This document shows, in pieces, positions 36,661-49,290 of a DNA stretch of 64,000 nt; positions within the stretch are counted from its first letter, which is position 1, and each line of letters starts with the position of its first letter. Source of the stretch: Trogon surrucura (taxonomy: Eukaryota; Chordata; Aves; Trogoniformes; Trogonidae); assembly GCA_020746105.1 (NCBI GenBank), contig CM036626.1, forward strand, positions 13,038,001-13,102,000, in the 5' to 3' direction. The notes beneath the pieces were generated by a model. That model saw nothing but the letters and a program-made list of their open reading frames with translations, was not told where the DNA came from and searched no databases. Both the position numbers and the translations under genes were made by a program.

Positions 36661-38333
36661 GGAGGAGTTTCTGGAGCAGTGGTCTTGCTGTGGGCTGCAG
36701 TAGGACAGCCCAGGGCTATTGGTACCCTCCCCTCCTCCCATTCTGCACTCAGGGACTATTCAGGGGCTGCTGGGCTTCCCCAGCAATGGGGATGAGTGGA
36801 ATCTGGCAGCAGCTCCCTCCCCTCGGCTGCCAGCTCAGACAGATGTCACTGCGTCATTTACGTTTGAGTCATGGAGACCAAAACAATTAATGACAGTTTA
36901 TAGTTTGCTTTTATAAGCCACGGGTTCCTCCCTTTGGGAGGACGCAGAAGGAAGAGGCCTTTGGGGTTTGGGGGTTTGCTCGTGGTGTCGCTGAGGTGGA
37001 GTGCAGCCCCCCAGCCACCCCCGAAAGCACGGAGGAGAGCTGCACTGCTGCACTGGCCACCTTCGCACAGCATCAGAGCTCTGGTCTCACGAGCTCTGAC
37101 CATTCCTACAAAGTCCTGATGAAAACTCCCTCCCAAACCGCAGCCAAGATTTCTCTGTCCCCAAGGTGAGTTACACACAGTTTATGAATCCAGCTGGCCT
37201 TTTATCCTACGCTGACAGTTAACAGCAACAAATACAGCCCTCACGATTTCCTCCTCTTTAACAAGTAAATCCTGCTCTTCTCTGTGCCCTCACCACACAA
37301 AGCGGGGACGGAAGCGGGATGCTCTTTAAGCAGCATCCCTGAATCTCAGCATCGCGCTGAAAGAGCCCTCGGTAACCAGCATGACAGCACATTCCTACAC
37401 TGTTGCTCCTAATTTACATGCCCTGGATTCTGGTCATCTCCATCTCTGAAATACCAACAGGCAAATAGGCTTTACCGGAAGGCAGACCACAAGGTGTGCA
37501 CTCCCACTCCAGAGGTTTCCCTCTGGAGGAAGAGTGCAAGGGTGCAACCAGATGTGGTGGAGAGGGGAGATGCCCTTGCGAAGGGGCTGCTGCGCTGGCA
37601 CTTTCGGGACAAGGCAGTGTTTAACACGTGCCCAACTGGATCTGGAGGGGTTGATCAGCTTCTCACCGGGCAATGAGGCTGAGGACATTAAAAAAAGCAA
37701 CACTTGGAGGTATTCTGCCATCGCAGCAAGAGCCAGGATGCTTTAATCGCGGTGGCTGTGCAGCAGCTGGACTTGGCTTGACATGAGAACATGAGGGGGA
37801 ATGGAAAATGCAATTTCTGGAAAGCAACAGCCCAATGACCTTGAGGTGCACAGAAAAGGTGTGGAAAGAAGCAGGAGATGCAGAACCAAGTCAGGGACTT
37901 TATGACTACATTCTCTGACCACGCCTTTTGTTGCCCTCACACAAATGTCCCCATATGTTTGGGTGCGAGGGGAGGTAGGGGCAGCACAGGGACACCAACT
38001 GGGTTCTTCTCTTCCAAAATTGAGGGAGCATCAACGTTCCCAGGGAAGATTATCAGCAGCAAGGCCAGTCCAAGAGGCTGCATCTAAAAGGAGGGAAGAC
38101 AGCCTCTGCAGCCCTGAGCTCCAGATATGTCCCAGGAGATCCTGTTGCCTCCAGCAACATCTCCTACTCGTTCCCACACCCAGATCTTTGGACACCCGAG
38201 ATCCACAGCCACCCATCCTCCCTGTGAACTCGACCACGCTTTTCGTGTGAGCCACAGCACCTTCATAGCCAGTGCTGCGCCACGCAGGTAACAACCACCA
38301 AAACTGCTTCCAGCATCAGTCTCAGATCCACTT
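36661..38333. other. Gene-free stretch
   Basis: Nothing recognisable up to the CR1 3' end at 38334. Confidence 0.5.
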
Positions 38334-39797
38334 CACAGAATCACAGAATCACAGAATCACAGAATGCCAGGGACTGGAAGGGACCTCGAAAGATCACCAA
38401 GTCCAATCCCCCTGCCAGAGCAGGAACGCCTAGATTATGCTACACAGGAACGTGTCCAGGCAGGTCTTGAATGTCTCCAGAGAAGGAGACTCCACAACCT
38501 CTCTGGGCAGCCTGTTCCAGGGCTCCGTCACCCTCACTGAGAAGAAGTTTCTTCTCGAGTTTAAGCGGAACCTCTTATGTTCCAGTTTCAGCCCATTACC
38601 CCTTGTCCTATCAGTGGTTGTCACCGAGAAGAGCCTGGCTCCATCCTCGTGACACTCACCCTTGATATATTTGTAAACATTAATGAGGTCACCCCTCAGC
38701 CTCCTCTTCTCCAAACTAAAGAGCCCCAGCTCCCTCAGTCTTTTCTCATAAGGGAGATGCTCCACTCCCTTAATCATCCTAGTTGCCCTGTGCTGGACTC
38801 TCTCCAGCAGTTCCCTGTCTTTCTTGAACTGAGGGGCCCAGAACTGGACACAGTATTCCAGATGGGGTCTCACCAGGGCAGAGTAGAGGGGAAGGAGAAC
38901 CTCTCTCGACCTACTAACCACCCCCCTTCTAATACACCCCAGGATGCCATTGGCCTTCCTGGTCACAAGGGCACAGTGCTGGCTCATGGTCATCCTGCTG
39001 TCCACCAAGACTCCCAGGTCCCTTTCCCCTACACTACTCTCTAATAAGTCATTCCCCAACTTATACTGGAACCTGGGGTTGTTCCTACCCAGATGCAAGA
39101 CTCTACATTTACCCTTGTTATATTTCATTAAATTTTTCCCCGCCCAACCCTCCAGCCTGTCCAGGTCTCGCTGGATGGCAGCACAGCCTTCTGGCGTGTC
39201 AGCCACTCCTCCCAGCTTGGTGTCATCAGCAAACTTGCTGATAGTACTCTCTAGTCCCTCATCCAAGTCATCGATGAATATATTGAATAATACTGGTCCC
39301 AGTACCGACCCTTGAGGGACTCCACTGGATACAGGCCTCCAACCAGACTCCGCCCCATTGACCACAACTCTTTGGCTTCTTCCCCTTAGTCAGTTCACAG
39401 TCCACCTCACTACCCGAGAGTCTAGACCACACTTCCTTCGTTTAGCAGCAAGGATGCTGTGGGAGACTGTGTCAAATGCTTTACTGAAGTCAAGGTAGAC
39501 CACATCCACCGCTCTGCCATCATCTATCCACCTTGTTATATCCTCATAAAAGGCTATGAGGTTAGTCAAGCACGACTTCCCCTTGGTGAAGCCATGTTGA
39601 CTGTCTCTAATGACCCTCTTATCCCTGATATGCCTTGAGATGGCACCAAGGATAAGTCGTTCCATCACTTTCCCAGGGATGGAGGTGAGGCTTCCCTCCA
39701 GTCCTCAGGCACCTCTCCCATCTCCCAAGACTTGGCAAAGATGATGGAGAGTGGTCTAGCAATGACATCAGCCACACTTCCTTCCCTTTTTGCTGCC
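38334..39797 (-). mobile_element. CR1 LINE, 5'-truncated, with RT coding remains
   Basis: The 3' end is marked by four perfect CACAGAAT units (38334-38365 on the plus strand; ATTCTGTG on the element strand), then a 3' untranslated region of about 96 bases to the ORF2 stop (38430-38432). About 1.46 kb of the element remains. The endonuclease and N-terminal reverse transcriptase are absent, and the 5' end stops at about 39797, directly against another CR1 3' end. An internal deletion near 39695 joins 'EDWREA' to 'SLTSIPGK', removing the stretch that normally lies between and shifting the frame. The copy is therefore not autonomous, but its C-terminal frame is well kept, which suggests moderate age. 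Confidence 0.95.
38430..39668 (-). pseudogene. CR1 ORF2 reverse transcriptase, C-terminal part, disrupted
   Basis: Reverse transcriptase of a non-LTR retrotransposon, the enzyme for target-primed reverse transcription. From 39668 leftward the frame carries motif A as LDFSKAFDTVSH. It meets one in-frame TGA at 39390-39392, where related copies usually have Trp (context WTVN-stop-LRGRSQR). It then continues in the same frame to 38430. The downstream 311 residues hold motif B ([10 protein letters not shown], residues 15-24), the catalytic FADD (residues 45-48) and the CR1 C-terminal region ending in the signature [26 protein letters not shown], cited here only by its parts FSVRV, WNRLP and SLETFK. 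The N-terminal part of ORF2 is missing. The product would be inactive. Confidence 0.9.
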
Positions 39798-39978
39798 CAG
39801 AATCACAGAATGTTCAGAGTTGGAAGGGACCTTGAAAGATCATCTAGTCCAAGCTCCCTGCCAAAGCAGGATCACCTAGAGTAGGTCACACAGGAACGCA
39901 TCCAGGCAGATTTTGAATGTCTCCAGGGAAGGAGAGTCCACAACCTCTCTGTGCAGCCTGTGCCAGGGCTCTGTCACA
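39798..39978 (-). mobile_element. CR1 LINE 3' fragment
   Basis: One full CACAGAAT (39804-39811) and a partial unit (39798-39803), then the CR1 3' region (TTGGAAGGGACCTTGAAAGA, ATCATCTAGTCCA) and the end of ORF2, up to about CTCTGTCAC at 39978. It is 5'-truncated to about 180 bases. Its 3' end abuts the 5' end of the neighbouring CR1 with no unique sequence between them. Confidence 0.9.
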
Positions 39979-41714
39979 GCATCTCCAGTTGAACCAACTA
40001 ACAGATGAGGTACGAGAATCACCACCAACTTCTAAAATTCCCAAATACCTGCGCCCCTTACAGGCAGCAAGCAGTTGGGCAGCTGCTGGCTGTGAGGATG
40101 AGGAAGCACCCGCCAACAGAGAGCACCCTGGCACACACAGGTTTTGGATGGGTGGGTGACCAGCTTGCTTCAACCTTGTGGCTTGCTGTCTGGCAGAAAT
40201 GCTGGCTCCCACCTTCCCCTGGAGCCAAGTCCCCCCTCATCCGCCCACCCTACAGTGGGTTCCCATCACGTGCGGTGCCAGGGACATCAGGCTCCCCGCA
40301 GGCAGCGGAGAGAGAACGGGCAGCGCTATAAAAAGCCCGAGATTCCCATTATTTCCTCTTTCACGACAGCTCGTCCTGCGAAGCTCTGGCTGGAGTTCAG
40401 GAATCTGTCACGGCAAACAGCGGGCTGGAAATAAGTTTCCTAATTGCCATATGTTAACAGATACACACGAAACCAGGGTGTGAGGTTTCAACTGTAAGAC
40501 GTTTCCTTCCGGCCAAGCTGAGCTGGTGGCATCCCTTCTCCCTCCCCAGGGCAGGGGCTGGGGGCTTTGCTCTGCAAAGCAACAACCCCTCAGCCATGAG
40601 ATGACTTAAGAATCTCAAATTCCACTTTACAAGGAAAGTACATTGCTACCACGCGCAATTGTGGCATGAAGCTTAAAACTATAATTCCTGCAAGTTTAGA
40701 ATTCAATGAGGTGGTGCAGGGTTCTATCCGGAAAGTTAACAGGTTTCATTTGCTGTTGTTTTGAGACTGTGTCATGGTCAAAGAGACCTAGTTAAGCTGA
40801 GCACGGCAGGCCAGGCAATTACTTCAGGCAGCTTTCCAGCAGGTAAAGTGGTAAAACCAGCCCACTCACCTCATCTTGGCCAAACTATGGGTGAATCTTG
40901 ACAGTTTGCCTACCCACAGGTACTCATGGCAACCCAGGGACCTCCAAATTCACTGCTCCATCTCCCCTTTACAGACAGGGAATGGAGGGACCGAACCATT
41001 GGTGGGTGACTTGTTCAAGGTCAGGGGACTGTTGCACAGCCAGGATATCTGTATGTATGTCCCAGGACATCACCCATGGGGTCACCTCCTCCTGCTGCAG
41101 AGTGGGTGGATGGTGGCTCAGCTCCACTGCTCAGAGTGTCCGATGGAGGGAGGGATGGGCCATGATGGGCCATGCAGGGCAAAGGTTGCTAACACGAACA
41201 GACCATTTTTCTAAAACAAATTGGTTTTCAATAGAACAGAGCATCATTCAAAATAAGCAAATAAAAGCAGCAGCAGCTGGTTTAATGAAATACGTAGTGA
41301 CTTATTTTCAGATTAGATATAGATGCCAAGCTCGGATATGAACGCTGAGCGCCGTGTCCTGCAATTACCACAGCCAGCCTCGGAGAGTGGTCTCCGCTGG
41401 GCAGCAACTGTTTGGTGCGGATCAGCAGTCCATCAGCCTACAGCAAATCCGAAGAGACAGCAATGTGTTTGTTTTTAAGATGCTAACAAATTTTACCCTT
41501 TCCAATCCCACTCACGTTTTGAGGCTTCAGATGGTGCTGGAGAGTGGGAGCGCAGCACTCAGTGCTCCTTTCCCAAAATAAACAAATAAAGCCTGAACAC
41601 CCCAGGGCTTTGTCGTGGGTCTCATCTCCACCCGATTTGCAGAGTAAGACCCACCCCACTGCACTCATGTACACCTCCCATGCTCACATTGGGGTTTGTG
41701 GCTTAGCAGTCTCT
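39979..41714. other. Gene-free stretch
   Basis: No gene. It includes the MIR-type relic at 40966-41040. The rest is unremarkable. Confidence 0.45.
40966..41040 (-). mobile_element. MIR-type SINE relic
   Basis: The plus strand reads as a reversed MIR: CCTTTACAGACAGGGAATGG, then GGTGGGTGACTTGTTCAAGG, TCAGGGG and CACAGC. This is the order 'TTTACAGATGAGGAAACTGAGG ... AAGTGACTTGCCCAAGGTCA ... CACAGC' of the family. Old and diverged. Confidence 0.65.
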
Positions 41715-41765
41715 CACAGAATCACAGAGTGTTAGAGGTTGGAAGGGACCTCAGAGATCCTGCTC
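41715..41765 (-). mobile_element. CR1 LINE 3' end, very short
   Basis: CACAGAAT (41715-41722) and a variant CACAGAGT (41723-41730), followed by GTTAGAGGTTGGAAGGGACC and CAGAGATC. Similarity ends within about 50 bases, a minimal 5'-truncated insertion. Confidence 0.8.
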
Positions 41766-41995
41766 AGCCCAGTGAGCAGCCTTACCTCCTTCCCTGGACC
41801 TCGTCCCCGCCTCAAGCCATGCTATTTCTTCCAGAGTAAGTACCAGGAGAAGTGCAGGTCTGCAGCTCACCACACTTGGCAACAGTTGATATAAAAAAGA
41901 GAGCACAGGACCTATGGGTTCGGGTGCTGGGTGTCAAGGGCTCCCCAGGACAGTGGGACAGGGAAATCCCCCCAACGAGGAGAGGAGGCAGAGTT
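41766..41995. other. Spacer between two CR1 copies
   Basis: No recognisable feature. Confidence 0.5.
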
Positions 41996-42269
41996 CACAG
42001 AATCACAGAATCACAGAATGTTAAAGGTTGGAAGGGACCTTAAAGATCATCTAGTCCAACCCCCCTGCCAGAGCAGGATCACCTACACTAGAGCGCACAG
42101 GAACGCGTCCAGGCGGGTTTTGAATGTCTCAAGAGAAGGAGATTCCACAACCTCCCTGGGCAGCCTGTTCCAGTGCTTGGTCACCCTCACAGTAAAAAAG
42201 TTTTTCCTCATATTTTTCTGGAACCTCCTGTGTTCCAGCTTCCACCCATTGCCCCTTGTCTTGTCAGTG
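41996..42269 (-). mobile_element. CR1 LINE 3' fragment with ORF2 C-terminus
   Basis: Three perfect CACAGAAT units (41996-42019), a 3' untranslated region of about 65 bases, and then the last roughly 60 codons of ORF2 ending at 42083. These remain open on the minus strand ([15 protein letters not shown] ... FFTVRV ... [19 protein letters not shown] ... LDAFLCALV in family order). Upstream similarity ends near 42269. Like the 38.3-kb copy it keeps its frame, so it is probably of similar age. Confidence 0.92.
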
Positions 42270-42939
42270 CATCCATCTGTCCCCAGAAGCTTGCTCAGGC
42301 TCATCACAACGCACCCATCAACTCAGAAGCAGGATGAGAAATAAAACACAGATAATGAATAAATAAAGGACCTTAAAGAGCCGTAAAGGGCTCTTTCACA
42401 TGCAGCACACCCCCTGGGGAAAGGGAAAGCTACCATCTCCAGCAGCCCCAAGGGCAGCTAAGGACGTCCCGCTGCCCCAGCAGAGACAGAGCTGTGCTGG
42501 GGAGGCAGAGCCGAGCTCAGGGCACGTTCCCCACCCTCTCCACCCCTGTGCTGTGACCTTCCTGTCACTCCTCATCATCGTCGCATTGCTGGACTCCGGG
42601 AAGAAACCGCAGCAGATAAACTTTCCGGCATGTAAACAGCAGAGCAAGAGGAGCTTGGGGCGAGAGGGGAAGGCGGCCCCTGATCTGCCAAGGCTTCCCA
42701 ACGAGCCCGGGGAACTGAGGACACGCCACTGCGGGTTAGCAGAAGGGATGCTCACAGAAAGACATCCCCCACATCCCACCCATGCGCAAGGGAGAGGCGA
42801 TGGGAGGTGATTCACATCCCAGCACCAGTCCTCCAGCTCCACAGCACCGACCGAAAGGGACCACGCTTCACTAGGACAATGAATCCCCAAAGAGTGGAAA
42901 GCCACAAAAGAAAAACGAGGAATGCAGTGAAAGACTCGG
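42270..42939. other. Gene-free stretch
   Basis: No gene. Overlapping frames of 136 (plus) and 202 codons (minus) show no domain. Confidence 0.45.
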
Positions 42940-43330
42940 AGCCGATACAAATAAGATGCTCTAGAAGCCAGCAAAACAAATAGCATCCATTGTTTGTGCA
43001 GCAAGCTGGAATAATAACATTTGCTTGCCCAGCCTCACTCGTCGCCCCTCTCACTATTGTACCTCCGCAAAGCTCCGGCGAGGCATGGAGGCAGGCTGCT
43101 ATTGTAACTGGAGTGGGCTGAATGCTATTCACAAAATTCAGCAAATTGAGGCTATTTTGGGATTTACTAGGCATTTGCAAACAACTCCAGTTGATATTTG
43201 AAAACATGCACTGAGTACCACAAGCCAACAGAAATGACAGCCCATGGGCTGTTATCCAAGAAGCATCCGAGAGCGCTGGTTTGCCTTTGAGCTTCCGAAC
43301 CGGCTGTGCAACCACAGCACCTAAGGGTCA
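42940..43330. promoter_or_regulatory. Candidate block with repeated SOX-like sites
   Basis: CATTGTTT at 42988-42995, then CTATTGTA at 43054-43061 and again at 43099-43106. All three carry the ATTGT core bound by SOX HMG proteins, in the same orientation. AT-rich sequence with GGCATTTGCAAAC follows near 43170. A 167-codon minus-strand frame overlaps but has no recognisable domain. Regulatory function is inference. Confidence 0.25.
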
Positions 43331-43530
43331 TCAAAAAGACAGGAACAAGGCCTTTAAGTCAAAGTTGCTGGTTCAAAGCCATTAAAAGGCTCTGCTATGG
43401 TAAAAGGGAACCTGAACCCTCCTGAACTGCTGGGCTGCTGCCCCTTTCCCCCTTGGCCCTCTCCTGGGACGTGCAGAGCCTGGGCACCCAGTTCCCACAC
43501 GGTTGGATCCATATCCTGTCTCAGACACTC
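43331..43530. other. Spacer, nothing seen
   Basis: No recognisable feature. Confidence 0.4.
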
Positions 43531-43575
43531 TAGATCTCAGTTTCCCCACCTGTAAAAACATGATTGTATCAGATT
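43531..43575 (+). mobile_element. MIR-type SINE relic, short
   Basis: GATCTCAGTTTCCCCACCTG, then TAAAAACATGA, matches the best-kept part of MIR ('CCTCAGTTTCCCCATCTGTAAAATGGG'). Only a short core is recognisable. Confidence 0.6.
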
Positions 43576-46500
43576 TGGTCAGTACCATGAGCTACACAAA
43601 TGAGCTAGGTCTCGACTGGAAGCCCAGAAAGCCCAAAGGAAATCTTCACCTCGGCTTTCACGGACTTTGGGTTGGGTGCTGAAGCGTAGTGGCAGTGCCG
43701 GGACAGAGACGGGGCTCCCGTGGACAAAGCCCACCTGCAGACGCTGGTACTCCAGGGGAACATTCATGTATTTCCTGCATCTCTCTTTAAAAGGGAGTAT
43801 CTTTAACATGCTAATTCCACTGTTTCTGGAAGGAAAAATATCTATAAAGGCCAGCTGTCATGAAACATTGAACCAAGATGGGAGAAAAGTCAGAAAATAT
43901 ATTGGGAGAAAACCCTGCACCGATCTCCCATGGAAGGGTTTGGCAAGGACCACGTCCCTGCAACACACTGCTCTGCCCAACATCTGTACCCCAAGGGCCA
44001 GGGGCCTGGGCACCCCTGCAGCCCTGCCAGCCCCTGCCCGACCCACTGCCCCCGTGCTATTCTGGCAGAGGGGTTTTCCTGAGCAAACACAGGAATCTGA
44101 GCTGTTTTCTGCTATAACTGGGATGCTGCTGAGGATCGCAAGGAGCAAATCTGACACTGAAATCCTGTGTGATTCTGTCAATAGTGGAGAGCTAACAAGA
44201 TTTTTTCAGGGCAAATAACACAGTTCATTGAAGCCGTTACTTGCTCCGCTGAAGTATGAGGCCTGAACCAGCTCCCTCAGCTGCCTCGGGACGCAGTTGA
44301 TTCCCGGGAAGACTGTGCAGGCAGCAGCTGCTGGGACCACAGCGATGGGATTCACCTCTAGTGGGAAGAAACCTCCCCAAGGAAAGCTACACCTGGGAGA
44401 GCCCCATCTGAGCACCAACCGCAAAATGCTCACCCCAGGGGTGTCAGGGTGGGTGCTGCTCTTACAAGACAATTTGTGTTGGCCTTAGGTTCTGGGGGAT
44501 AACTAGAGAGCAAACTCCCAGGCCAGCACAACAGGAGCAAGGGCTGTTTGGGTCCCTCCCTGCCCTCCCATGCACCGCCACAAGAGATGCGTCACAGTGA
44601 GGAGCAAACAGAGGTGCCAGGCACTCTCTTGGGGAAGGGCACAACATCCAACTCACTTGCTACCATTGAAATGGCACTCCTGGAGAGAGCACAGCCAAAA
44701 GGGAGAGCACACTGTGCACGTGCATGCAGCAAAGGACACTGCTTTGAAGGAGAAATTAATAAGCGCCTGTTCTGAGTGCGGGAAGGCACAGGGCAAACTT
44801 GCCCAGGACCGGCGTCACGGGCTGTTCCGTTCACTTGGCTGCTCCCCTCTGCAAAGCGGGTGGCTGCAGAGTGACACAAACTGCCTGATGAGGAGAGAAC
44901 AAATTATTCATGAAAAACACAATTGTTAAGCTGTGTGGCAGCGCGTGCAGAATGAGAGGCAGACGGGAGAAGAACTCAGATCTGGCATTGCCAGCAAGGC
45001 CGCTCTGCCTGGGAAACTGATCAGAGAAAACACATTAGCTGGAAGAGATGAAAGATTAAAAATGTCACCCAGAGTACAGCCTCTCCTATAATACCCTTTC
45101 AGGTTACAATCCAAGGACCTGCCTGACATGTCAAGTCAAACCTCCAAAATGAAAGTGCCTCGAAAGGGTAAACCTGTCACTTCAGTATGCTCTACTTTCA
45201 GATCCAAATTTGTTTACAGATGCAAGAAAGCTTCTCCAAGGTGTACTGGGGCAGTCACTGCCAGCCAGCCAAGCAGGGCTATCAGAAAACTGCTCAGGGT
45301 AGCATGCATGCAGTCATGGAGGCCACACAGACCTTGGAGCTATTTCAAGTCCAGCCACCGAGCCCGGTTTCTACAAGGCTGGGAGATGGACCTGCCTGCA
45401 TGCTGCTCCTCTGCTGTCATGGTCAGCACTTAACCGACGGGTGCAAGCCGGTTTTATCAGAGCATACCTGCTCCTCAGTGTCTTTCCACCAGAGAGGACC
45501 ACTGATTTCTCATACTCTTAAGTCCATCAAACCCCTACAGGGTCCTTCCCAGCATTTCAACATCGCACACGAATCTGTGCCATGCTCCAGCCAACCCAGC
45601 ATCTCTTTGACAGCCAAAGCTCCCACAGTGACAGCCTCCATGCTCCCCCAGTAGCAGTGAGGGCACACCCCCCCGCACACATACATCCCATCTTGTTTTG
45701 CACGGCTGCGCAAGCCCCTACCCTTGTCCCAGCGCGTGCACACAACGCTGTGCTGCTTACGTGGTGTCACTCAGATGGAGTAAAACTTCCACACACACCA
45801 TCTATCAGCTGGAAGAGCTCCCAGCCACCAAACAGCCGCGCAATTAGCAGGCACAAGGCTGGAATTCCTGATTGATTCCATGGCACCCAGAGGTCTGATA
45901 GATGGAGCACTGAAACGCTATCTAAAACGAGAGGAACAGACCAGTGCCAGCAGAATAAATGCTGGAATTAGGAAAGAAACTGTTTTCCTTGCTGTGCTCT
46001 TTGAAGGACAAATGGTAGAGTGACTCCGAAACCACAGTATCGCAGTGCAGAGACCACGGAAAGCAGCTTAGGCTAAGCAATGCTCGCAGCTTGGAAATTT
46101 ATTGTCCTTTCCAGGTATTTCCAAGGCCTTTTGCAGCAGGGCTGGAAATTTTCACAGTTACTTACGAATTTATCCTCGCAGTAGAGGACAGGGGAGAGTT
46201 TTATCCTCCAAGGCCCCTTTACATATTTAGAAACATGTCCAACTTTGCCTGGGAGGCAGCAGCAGAGCCAGGACCCAAGCTATGGCTCCCCAGCACAGCA
46301 CAGCGCCCGAGGGCCAGGCAGTCCCCATTTAATGGGGTTTATCCCCGTTATCCCTACAGCCACGATTTTCCCTCCATCAGCTCTGAGCGATGTGCTGATT
46401 CTCAAACCACAGCCAGTGCTATGAAATTGCCACCACCAGCACGGGACCAGCTTTCCCCTCTCCCAATGGTCAACAACAGAGGAGCATCTGCAGCATCCTC

Positions 46501-49089
46501 AGGTTCAAAACTGTTCCCAGGCACTGTCATACAATCAATCAATCCAACTCACAACTCACTGAACTGCAGCAATGGCATTATCTAGGCAACAGCACATTGC
46601 AAATACTGTAAATCATTGCGTAATGACTGGAGAAGAGGGGCTGGGTCCCACATCACTCGGTATTAAGCAGGTAGGAGCTGCTCTTAGGGAGGTTTTCCTT
46701 TCACAGGCTGCCCTGGGATTGGACCTGTCCCTGCAGGGCAGTGCACACAGTGCAGAACACACACCAGGAACATTTGCTGTCACTCCTTTCACCTTCCACT
46801 CTCAGACCTGTTTCCCAGTGCTGTAATGCCCTGGGCCCAGGTTCACAGTGAGGTCCAGGGGGGTAACGCATCTTTTCAGCAGTCAGAAGTTGTACAAAAC
46901 AGGTGTGAAAGCAATAGCAAGGAAGCACAAGACAAAACAAGTCCTGTGGCACACATCACATCGTTCTCTGTGCTCCACAGCCAGACACAGCTCTGGAATA
47001 AGACCGACGCAGCTGCAGAGCTCACTCCTTACCACAGCCACTGTCACCAAAAGGTCTCTGGACACCACTCCTGGACCAGATGCACAGTCACTATCTCCTC
47101 AAAAGTCTTTGGGTTTCCAGCTGGCCATCATCAGTATCTAGCAGCATGGAGTATTTTGATGGACATCAGAGAGGCTCCTTGCTCACCAAGACACTTTTTT
47201 CTCCTCTGGCCCTGCAACAGCAACTCTTCACCTCATCTGTGCAGCTTCCATGATGGCACATGGTTAACGTGTCCCCAGGGCTCTGGTTTAGAGGTTTGTC
47301 ACAACTTTGAGCAAAGAATGATTTGATTTTACTCATTTACCTGGAAATCACATTTGACTTGGACACATTAAGATAGAACAGAAAAACCCTGACGGAATTA
47401 CACAAAGAGAAAACAGCTAGGGAGGTTTATAAAAAGTACTGGTGAAGGAATGAAAGCTAACGCTTCACCTTCTGGGGTGCAATCTGCCTCTCCCTCTACT
47501 ATGCTTACTTGCACCTATCCCCTCTCCTAAGTTCTTTAGGGGCCCTGGAAAGATTTACTCTCTCTTCCTGAAAACAGTTTCCCTTTCTTCCCCACCCAGG
47601 ACATAGTACACAGCATGGCTTCACTTGCTTGGAGATGCAAACCTATGTTTGCTGGAGCAGCTGCCATCTCTTTGGTCCACCACTGATGGACTCCTTGTTT
47701 TAATAAGCAGTGAAATTCTCTTCATCGCTCCTCAGCTGGCCACAGACACAGGGATGCTTAAAAGCTGCTGAGGAGGGATGGTCCTGTGCTCTTACCCTCT
47801 TCTGCTGGCCTTCTCCATGTGCTGACTCCTCCAAGAGATGATCCAGCATGCTCAGCTAGAAGAAAATCATCCAAGCAAAACAAATGAAGTGGCATCTCTG
47901 GTTGGCTGGCGAGGTCAGGCAGCTCAGAGAAGGGTCCACCAGCGCCAGGAGGGCTCAGAGCAGCTAGCCAGTAGCTACAGCTTACTGGCAAGTATCAGCA
48001 GGTTTGGCTGTTTGCAAAACCACGGCCTTGGTGCACGTGGGCAACAAAGGTCTCTGTGAGGTGACTGGAGGTGAACGAGGAGCGTATGCAACTCATTGTT
48101 GGCTCCTGGCTGAGGCCAGACAGAGGTAGTAAAGTGTCTGGGATGACTGACCCACCCTGTAGCTCTGCTCAGCACGTGAAAAGCCCGGTGACCTCCTCCC
48201 TGGCTGCACAACCAGCTCTGCCCGGCGCTGTGTTTGGGGCTGGCAATGCACAAAGGGCAAGCAGGCTCAGACATGTAGGACGGAGCAGCAACGTGGCCTC
48301 ACAGACACAGGTCCCAGTTGTCCATTGGCCATGCCCAACAGAAGATTTCTACAGCTTGCCAGAGCCCAGCTCCCCAGCGGGGATGTGCAGTGCTCTGATT
48401 CAGCTCCAGCGTGTCAGGCGTTGCGTGGGCAGGGAGACAGACTCAGCACAAGGAAAACCCACGCTCAGAGGGGGTAATGCTGAAGTACGCCTGCTGGGAC
48501 AGAAATGCTGAGCACACACATGGGGCTGGGGGAGAGGTAAGAACAATCCCTTCTCCATCTGCATCCGAGCTCTCCAGGGAGACCCAAATGACAAGGGCAC
48601 AGTGGTTTCGCACTCCTTGACCAGGAAGAGTTTCCATGCTTGAAGGTGGGCGGGATGATTTGAGAGAGAAAGCTGCAAATGGATGAATGGCTGGGAGAGA
48701 AGATGATGCAGCGTGACAAAGCAGGGTGGAACTGAAGACCTGGCGAGAGCCTCAAGATGGGGTTGCCTCTGGCTGTGCACCCTAGCCCTGGCCTTCCTCC
48801 CCATGGCTGCGACATCCCTCTTCATCTAGCATCCTCCTGCAGCTCCTCCTCATGCGTGCAGGTCAAAAAGAAAAGCCCACAGGCCTCGTTTCGAGGAGAA
48901 GCTGATGATGCTCAGCACTTCCCAAACTCCTGCAGCTCCAGCAGATTTCAGCCATTTGCTCAACAAATCACTGCGTTTTAGGGCTACTGACTTCCAGCCC
49001 TCCTTGATGCAGCTGAAAGCTGCAGCAGCAGCCGCTGCCGTGCTGCCACCGTCCCTCTCCCTGCAGGTCCGCCTCCTCCTCCTTTAGAG
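43576..49089. other. Gene-free stretch
   Basis: I see no exon, RNA gene or repeat family across this 5.5 kb. Frames of 140-185 codons occur on both strands without domains. Confidence 0.45.
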
Positions 49090-49290
49090 CTCTCCCTGTA
49101 AGGGCTTGCTCTAAAAAGAACAATACTTGAGAGTAATCGCCTGCCTCCAGACATAAGCGAGCGCTCTTCTGAGCGCCCTAGTTAGCAGGCAATGCCCCTT
49201 TTGCATGCACTCAAGCAGTTACATTTGTTTTTATACTTGTTTGTGTGGAACACAAATTTATTCAATGTAAATTTGACCTTTTAGCCAAAA
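49090..49290. promoter_or_regulatory. Candidate conserved noncoding block
   Basis: AGAACAATAC (SOX-type) near 49118, the palindrome GAGCGCTC near 49160, and a perfect 7-bp inverted repeat TTTGTGT-GGA-ACACAAA at 49240-49256, followed by AT-rich sequence. The segment contrasts with GC-rich flanks. Function unknown. Confidence 0.22.

Noticed and set aside
42396-43315. Minus-strand frames of 202 and 167 codons
   Set aside because: No domain, no splice context, and they cross a motif-rich block that is better explained as noncoding.
46091-46585. 164-codon plus-strand frame
   Set aside because: No recognisable domain or exon context.
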